Shown here in pieces: positions 57,741 to 64,000 of a DNA stretch of 64,000 nucleotides. The DNA comes from Metopolophium dirhodum. Lineage: Eukaryota > Arthropoda > Insecta > Hemiptera > Aphididae. The position numbers and the translations under genes are program-made. Position 1 is the stretch's first letter, and every line of letters begins with the position of its first letter. The notes under the pieces are model-generated. The model was not told the DNA's origin. It worked only from the letters and a program-made list of their open reading frames with translations, and did not search any database. Location: NCBI RefSeq assembly GCF_019925205.1, contig NC_083568.1:27960393-28024392 (forward strand), in the 5' to 3' direction.

Positions 57741-60120
57741 GAACTTTATAAAAAACCTCGTTCTCCCATTAGTATGTAGGTACTGCAGGGTTATTATACT
57801 TATAAGTACGTGAGAGGACGTACGATTTTACGAATCGACTTACGAGCATTGGGACTGAACGCCGTTTTGTAATTTTCGAGAAGTATACACTGGCCAAGTA
57901 TAATGATAACTATTTGTATTGGAAACGAATAATAATATGCGCTTAGAATATTTCAAGTTTATAGGTATAGGTAGGTACTTACTGCAAACATGGCATTATT
58001 ATTATTTGAATTACATGCTTTAATATTAATTTATGGTTTAATACATTTTTTTCCTTTGTATGATTGTATAAATTTAAATTAACCGTATTTTAGGTAGGTG
58101 CAACACTCTGCGTCGCCGTGTATTCGCGTGCACCCGATTTTTATTAATAATAGCAAAACCGAAAACTTGCACGAGCTTTGCGGTACAGGTCAATAATTCA
58201 TTTTTAGACGTTGCTCGCTATTGTATTTATTTATATACTTATATTATAATATGATATGCATATATTTATATTCCATCGGCGCAACCAACGGTTTAATGTG
58301 TTCATTATATTATAGGGGGAAAAAAGTTTTCTACCTAAGTACATCAACTTTGTTTGCGTACAGTAAATTGTATACAATAACGTCGAATGTTTAGTATTTT
58401 TTCCTCCTTTTCCTAAGAATATCGAGTAACCCTATTATTATTTGTGTGAGGGACCAAACGACTAGTAAAATAATAACGTACCTATACCGAGCGTATATGT
58501 ATATTGCCGTTGAACACGTGAATAATTTTCCTATAACGCTAACTATCGAATGAAACGACAATGGCAATATTTGTATTCATGCTGAAAATCCGTTTTCACA
58601 CCACATTTGTGCCGTGTTACAAATAAGAACAAAACAGCGAAAATGGAAGAAAAAATTCAAATGTGTCAAATGGACATAATACGTGTGTGTTGTCTCTTGG
58701 GGTCTGTAAAAAAAAGAGTACAAAGTTTTTCACGGGCTTCTCATCGAATTTTTATGACCTTTCGTTCGTTCTGCAGTAGTACTACTCCAGACAGAAATGG
58801 ATTTTAAATGCAATAAAATAAATGTCATACTTAGTCGAAAAGGGCAGTCCACTATTTATATATTTTTTTCAAAAGTTAAGAACGCCGTTTTTACGATGAA
58901 TCGCATTATTTTATTTATTCTAAAGACCACCCCTAAACCGGTTCGTACTTCGTTGTAATCGTTATTTATCATAGATACAATCTAAGTTAAATACATTTTT
59001 ATATTTATTTTTTGAAACAACAAAACATTATATAAGTTAGTAGTCTGATATAATAAACTTAAGCCTCGGTAACCACAGAACAACCAAAATAATCATTACC
59101 TAGCTCAGAAATTAAAAACACGGCTAATCGGTGACCATAGTAAATTTACAATAACCGAAATATTTATTTGCGATCGAAACCGATTATACGCATTTTAATC
59201 TCTACTCTGTGGTATTACTTTACCTGCACCTACTAACGTACTTTTGTTTGTAGTTAAGTGTCGCCAGAAAGGTAGAATAATAAATTAAACTTTGTGATAA
59301 GCAGGTGTCATGACCACCATTGGCAGTGCATAATATTATTATCACTTCCATTTATGATACTGTGACGGCGATCGAACTGTGGTTTGTTGGATGCACGGAC
59401 TGAGATATATCTTAGACGTTAGTCCGCGGACATGACAGACGCGGGTCGGTGTTGCCAACCGCAGTAGGGGGACCGTAGAGAGGGGTATTGTGGTGATGGC
59501 TCACCACAATACAAAAACAATACACATTATTAATTCCATGGCTAAATAAATCTAAAAATCACTGCTAGGTCAGATTCCTTCCTATAATTTAGCATGCAAT
59601 ACTAGTACGTGCGAAGCCCATAACGAAAATGCGTCTCAATGCGATCATACTTATATATTTAGCCATGGTATTAACTATTAAGTAGTAATTTATAGTACTC
59701 GGTAAGTATACTTTCTAGTAATTATGTGCTATAGCTGTATCATAATATTATTTTTTTGTTTTTTAGTAAAAGTACAATAGTTATTATCTTTAACGTCATA
59801 AATAAGTATTTTTAAAAATTAAATGTGTCAATGGCTTATAAAAAAGTTGTGTGTAGGTATTATAGATACAGCCGTACAGGTAGCTATAAGAAATTATTTG
59901 AAGTTTGTTTTTTTCTTTATAATGATTTGAACAATGTAAAAACTTAATATATAATTTTAAAGCTACGTTTTGTTACTATACATTTTTAATATACCTCCAA
60001 GAAAATATCATGTATTTTACATTATCTTAAATAACAAAGTTTTAAATGTTAAGACAATATTTAAAACTTTCAAGTAAAAAAATACCTATTTAATATAGAA
60101 ATAAATTAATTTTTTGTAAA
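57741..60120. other. non-coding stretch with a GC-richer block at 59.3-59.5 kb
   Basis: The block at 59390-59515 contains ACTGAGATATATCTTAGACG, GTTGCCAACCGC and the hairpin at 59485. GTTGCCAAC resembles an inverse hAT-type GTTGGCAAC terminus, but no partner end was found. The 58607-58807 frame is unrecognised. Confidence 0.4.
59485..59512. repeat. perfect 12-bp-arm hairpin
   Basis: GTATTGTGGTGA (59485-59496) and its exact inverse TCACCACAATAC (59501-59512) are separated by the 4-base loop TGGC. It lies just downstream of a GC-rich block. Possible uses are part of a transposon end or a structured RNA; undecided. Confidence 0.85.
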
Positions 60121-60472
60121 ATTCACCCCCACCCGATCCTCAGTCGTTGTCCCGCACTTGATATGTATGCATCTGTATCCATTGCGTAATTTCATGGAAT
60201 TTCGTAGAAACGTTTTGTCTTTTTCACCAAACCTCTCAATTTCTCTTGGGGTCAACTCCCTAGCTCAAACTAATCAATAGCGCAGTATAATGGTAACACA
60301 TTCAAAATTAAAATTATCAACCAAACCTCCATAAAAAATTCAATTACTTGAAGCCGTTCAAATGACTTCGATATATACGATATTTTTTATACCAATTAGA
60401 ACGAGGTCGGCTCACACAAACATCATGAAAGATTAAATTCGTCATCTGCGGTATCTCGAAAATCGAAACCGT

Positions 60473-60997
60473 ATGAAAACGTCTCGCACCAAATCGTTTT
60501 GCTATTATTTTTTCACAATATCATTGTTCGAAAAAGAAACTAACGCTGAAAATAAAGCTATAAACAAACCTCCTCGAATGTTTATCAAAACGAAAATTTA
60601 CCTTCAACAATTTTCCGAAAGTTATCTGTTGAATCCATACTATACAAAAGTTTTACCAATTACACGAGAACTAAGTACATATTCGTCAAACTCGTGTAGA
60701 TCTGTTATCAAATTTCTTAATGAATCAAAAGTTGATTTCTTTATATTTCGAACAAAAGGAGACAAACAATACCGAGTAGTTATCAGGGACTTACATACTA
60801 TCACATCGACCGAATTCATAAAAGAAAAACTTACGAAACAAGTTGTTCATGGCGAGAAATATTACAAACGTTGGACACAATCTCTCAAAAATACCTTTAG
60901 GTACCATTATTTTGTATTGACCTTCAACATTAATATATTAAACAATAGAGATATTTTTGAATTAAAATCCATATGTTATACCGAATTAAAAGTCTAA
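60473..60997 (+). pseudogene. Jockey-type ORF1 (gag-like nucleic-acid-binding protein), decayed
   Basis: The longest frame in the window (174 codons). Residues 31-39 NKPPRMFIK match the NKPPPIFIK block of Jockey ORF1. Residues 81-108 (FLNESKVDFFIF, then KGDKQYRVVIRDLH) match the pre-zinc-knuckle PRE_C2HC domain (hFLK...hTYQLKxDKxxRVVIRxLHxxT). Residues 147-174 (FVLTFNINILNNRDIFELKS, then ICYTELKV) match FFVDLxPxxNNKDIxxLxSLxxTKIKVE. A stop falls where the family continues EEP...C-x2-C zinc knuckles. Beyond it only broken pieces remain (for instance a KCSK-like and a GHNYRA-like string in another frame). The N-terminal third is out of frame upstream of 60473, so the ATG used here is internal to the ancestral ORF. 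In live elements this protein coats the RNA during retrotransposition; this copy is dead. Confidence 0.82.
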
Positions 60998-61511
60998 TCA
61001 CCTAGATCTGACCTACAAGTACTATAGCTTATAGGTAGTGCTTAAATGTTCAAAGCTACGATAACACTACATCTTACTAAAACGATCATTACAGATGTTT
61101 TTGAAGTGGCGAAAACCAAAAATCTGTGACCTGCACCAATAGCTGTAATACTTCGGTCATAATTATCGTGCCCTTTAAAATGTCAAACACTCCTTAACTT
61201 ATCGTGCACGTGTGTTTCTAAAATGATTATAATTTTGTAACAAATGACCTTCGTAAAAACAAAATTATTAAACAAGAAAATTGAAATTCCGATACCAGCA
61301 CCTCACATTTAAATAACAATATTTCCAATCGGCAAACTTATTCAAACAATAATTGAGCCTCTAAATCAAACATCCAATACTCAAGACTCGACGAATAAAT
61401 GAATTTAAAACCCTAGATATCAATTGACTTGTCTCACTTCTAATTTCTGTCATTTCAAAATGTATTAAAAAAAATGTCAACCAGCCGATATATCCTATAT
61501 CAATATTATTA

Positions 61512-61612
61512 TTATTGAATGCAAATGTTTTACTTAAAATAAAATGAACCTCATTATTTACTTAACGATATAAAAATTTACATTTTATTAATTACAGAAA
61601 CACATTCTGCAT
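61512..61612 (+). pseudogene. start of Jockey-type ORF2 (endonuclease N-terminus), decayed
   Basis: One frame reads LLNANVLLKIK. After a shift the next reads NKMNLIIYLTI, then a stop, KFTFY, a stop, and LQKHIL. Aligned together they follow the ORF2 opening of Jockey elements (LWNANGL-x-x-x-KNEL-x-x-FL-x-x-x-x-IDI-x-L-I-x-ETH), where NANGL and ETH are apurinic-endonuclease motifs. Here W, G and E are altered and there are two stops. It sits about 515 bp after the ORF1 stop, the right distance. Nothing of the endonuclease after this point is readable. Confidence 0.6.
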
Positions 61613-61615
61613 TAT

Positions 61616-63339
61616 AATAAAAATATTAATTTAATTAAAAATCAATTTTAAGTGATGTTCTGAACGGTTTTCCCCATAAAGTGTTCAATTTTTTATTTAT
61701 ATTCTTTCGTTTATTTCTCAAATTTACTTATTATGCGCAATGTTTGTATACAGATTGTAAATATTTTTAATAGTAATAAAAAAGTATACTCTCCTGCAGT
61801 CATCTCCTCTTTAATTAAATTTATTACCGAGGCCGGTTTCCTATATAATGTAAATAAAAGTTTCTATATTATTTTTTTTTTCATATACTACTTTATTTTA
61901 AATAATATTATTATTATAATTTTATTACGTTTTTATTCTTTTTCGTTATTTAATACATTATTGATGGGAAATACATTTTTTTTTTTAATAAATGGAAAAA
62001 CTGAACTTTTTTATTCCACTCACTGGATTTATAAATATAATATCATATTGTCAAAGGTATTTTTTTACAGAGTGTTTATGTAATCGTTAAAATGCAGATG
62101 AAACTATAAGATAATCGCTTAGCATGTACGTGTCAATATGTTAGAAATAAAAAAATTAATAAAATCGTACTAATATTAAGAAAATCTCTCCAAATCTATT
62201 TTAAATATAAATAGGTGACGGGAATAATATTATTTACTATCAACAGTTGGTATAGGTACAGAACTGGCTGCTAATTATATATATATATATATATGTAGGT
62301 AGTAAAAAAATAAATAGAAATTAATTATACACCTATTTATTAAATCGGCTTAAGTAAAAACGGTTATTTTATTCCGAGGGGGTGAAGGGGACTGATATTT
62401 GGTGGAATATACACATTGTATAGGTATGTTGTGTAGAGTATACGTGACATAATGTAAATGGTCGTATAATTACCATTGAATTGTCATGGAATCGTTATGC
62501 ACCGTGCGTCCAATAAAACGTGGTAATTACCCGGTAAATAGTGTGGAACATTTAGCCATGAATTATTATATGACTCACGATTTACCTGCCTAAGGGTCAA
62601 CACGCAAGGACCGGGGGATGATGCGGTGACGGGGGAAGAATAGCAAAAAGAAGGGTGAAATCCGTTTGTGGAACAATATAACTACCGTTACTCACGCCAT
62701 ATTCCACGGTCGAACGATTCGCATTGTTTGTATCCTCCGACGTAACCTACCGTTCTATATAATATTGTTTAATGTGTGTGTTTATTTATATAAATATGTA
62801 CCTACCTATATATATACATACACACACACAGAAATCCCTGTCTCTTGCAGAGCCCACACAACCACGCGGTCACAGTGATACACGCGAAATTATGTATATT
62901 TATACTAAGATTTCGGGCTAGTAAAATAGTTATTATGCGTCATTCCCGACCGGTTTAAACTATTATAATACGGATATAATATAATATCGGTTCGCGTTGG
63001 CCGTTTGGGATTTTCAAAATATCCTTCATAAAGTACAATTATTGTTATTATCCCTTTCGGAATTATTGAGTTTTTACCAATGCAAGTAAAATACATTATA
63101 CCAACGACAATGGTTTATTGTTTTTTTCAAACTTTGTTTCGGACTATTATTGCATACGCAGATATTAAATTGTTATAAATTATGATATACAGGTATTATA
63201 TTGGGCGTACACATAAAATCATAATAAATCAATATGTAATTAATATAATATTATAGTCGTGTTATAATATGTACATATTGTGTATCGTAATATTTATTAT
63301 TTAATTGTATTAACTATTCAATGAATTTGTATTTTAAAT
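61616..63339. other. non-coding stretch with (AT)n and low-complexity frames
   Basis: An (AT)n run lies at about 62277-62294 and a TATATATACATACACACACA-type tract at 62806-62830. The 116-codon frame 61733-62083 is Phe/Ile/Asn-rich and AT-driven, with no link to the Jockey ORF2, and is not called a gene. GC-richer snippets are at 62370-62395 and 62590-62650. Confidence 0.45.
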
Positions 63340-63418
63340 TGTGGACTCATGGGTCCCCACTCGAACCATGTCAGTTGGGCCCGCTATATTCTTGAAAAAT
63401 AAATAAATAAATAAATAA
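63340..63418 (+). mobile_element. LINE-like 3' end with (AATA)n tail
   Basis: A short non-AT-rich block (TGGACTCATGGGTCCCCACT, then TCAGTTGGGCCCGC) is followed by ATATTCTTGAAAAATAAATA and a run of about five AAATA/AATA units. A unique 3' block running into a simple A-rich tandem tail is the signature of a target-primed non-LTR retrotransposon or SINE 3' end. It is too short to assign a clade, and its link to the Jockey fragment 1.7 kb upstream is not shown. Confidence 0.5.
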
Positions 63419-64000
63419 AATAAATTGTCACTCAGCACTCGGCACTTAAATGTACTTTGAGGATAAGACTTTTTTCAGAATAAGTGTTGAAATTAATAAA
63501 CCACGTGGAAACTATTTTCGATCAGGACACATTGTACAATACATTTTAGGCTCTGAGTAAAACGAAGTGTATTATATTGGTTTACCATTGATATATTATT
63601 TTTAGTATTTTTTTCTTAGTTTTGTTAGTTAACATTTTTATATAAAAAAAGCAGCAGTAGCATATTGTTAGGATTTTTTAGAGGGTGTTCAAATTTCTAA
63701 AATAAAAACTTCTAAATCATATACAATCTAATCATCAATACAAATTAAATCTACTGAATGATAATTAAGTATATCAATAAATCAATTTTGAAGAAAAAAT
63801 CCGTTAAATAGGTACCTAACTGCTTATCCGTGCAGTAGGTGTCGAGTATATCTTCATTGAGTAGGCACTGTTGTAATTGATGTGTTAAATTTAAATCAAT
63901 GTTAAATATGTGTATATGTTACCGGAAATATTCACATTTAGGAAATTATGACAGTTCCTAGGAAATGTGGACAATTCCTAATAGCGGAAGGAAATTATAT
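63419..64000. other. AT-rich non-coding stretch
   Basis: Nothing supported. The last 80 bases contain a loose repeat of GGAAAT/TTCCTA words. Confidence 0.5.

Larger units (their letters stand above)
60121..61615 (+). mobile_element. 5' part of a decayed Jockey-clade non-LTR retrotransposon
   Basis: A GC-richer leader (CACCCCCACCCGATCCTCAG, about 60125) is followed by an ORF1 remnant (60473-60997), a decayed zinc-knuckle region and spacer (about 61000-61500) and the first part of ORF2 (61512-61612), in the expected order. After about 61615 homology is lost, so no reverse transcriptase is present. LINEs are normally 5'-truncated; a copy keeping 5' sequence but lacking the rest implies a later deletion or rearrangement. 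The exact 5' boundary is uncertain and no target duplication was seen. Confidence 0.72.

Noticed and set aside
61733..62083. 116-codon plus-strand frame after the Jockey fragment
   Set aside because: Phe/Ile/Asn-rich AT-driven composition with no similarity to the Jockey endonuclease or reverse transcriptase motifs. Probably chance.
1..64000. tRNA, rRNA, CRISPR arrays, bacterial operons, prophage or endosymbiont DNA
   Set aside because: No tRNA cloverleaf/B-box with proper context, no rRNA-like conserved blocks, no regularly spaced repeats and no dense ORFs were found in the read-through.

Overview
The window looks like insect nuclear DNA, most likely from an aphid or close hemipteran relative. 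It is very AT-rich, full of ATAATATTATAAT-type strings and short GGTAGGTACCTACC-type runs, and dense in small hAT-like and other non-autonomous transposons. There are no tRNA or rRNA genes, no operons and no bacterial-style coding density. The organism call is an inference from base composition and repeat style.

No intact protein-coding gene can be read end to end, so the window is best taken as intergenic DNA and/or long introns. The coding signal is limited to fragments. Three are confident decayed remnants: an ABCC (MRP4-like) transporter exon on the minus strand near 2.9-3.0 kb, the C-terminal dimerisation part of an hAT transposase on the minus strand at 8.7-8.9 kb, and a Jockey-type non-LTR retrotransposon (ORF1 plus the first codons of ORF2) at 60.1-61.6 kb. 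Several weaker exon-like pieces have plausible splice sites (21.0, 36.8 and 44.3-44.4 kb) or a coding-like composition (6.4, 16.5, 18.5, 19.4 kb). A minus-strand open frame of about 128 codons at 40.26-41.37 kb is split by a transposon insertion.

Mobile elements with both ends defined are: a 691-bp hAT-like element (26831-27521) with a perfect 8-bp target duplication, itself inserted in the end of another element; a 118-bp hAT MITE (27863-27980) with a perfect 8-bp duplication; a 1001-bp hAT-like element (50040-51040); a MULE-like 726-bp element (40367-41092) built of CGGAAAAAAAGTCCG repeats and carrying a 94-codon ORF; a TTAA-flanked MITE (21214-21452); and a TA-flanked MITE (22443-22833). 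Single recognisable ends lie at 2693, 8474, 34197 and 42996, and a LINE-like 3' tail at 63.34-63.42 kb. A 554/578-bp direct tandem duplication occupies 9223-10354, and a 35-bp-arm inverted repeat sits at 4467-4551.

CpG-rich, higher-GC patches stand out from the AT background at 14.3-15.3, 35.8-36.2, 39.6-41.3, 51.2-52.2, 55.1-55.6 and 57.3-57.7 kb. The strongest, at 51.2-52.2 kb, is the best candidate for a promoter and untranslated first exon, but no gene can be attached to it from this window alone.
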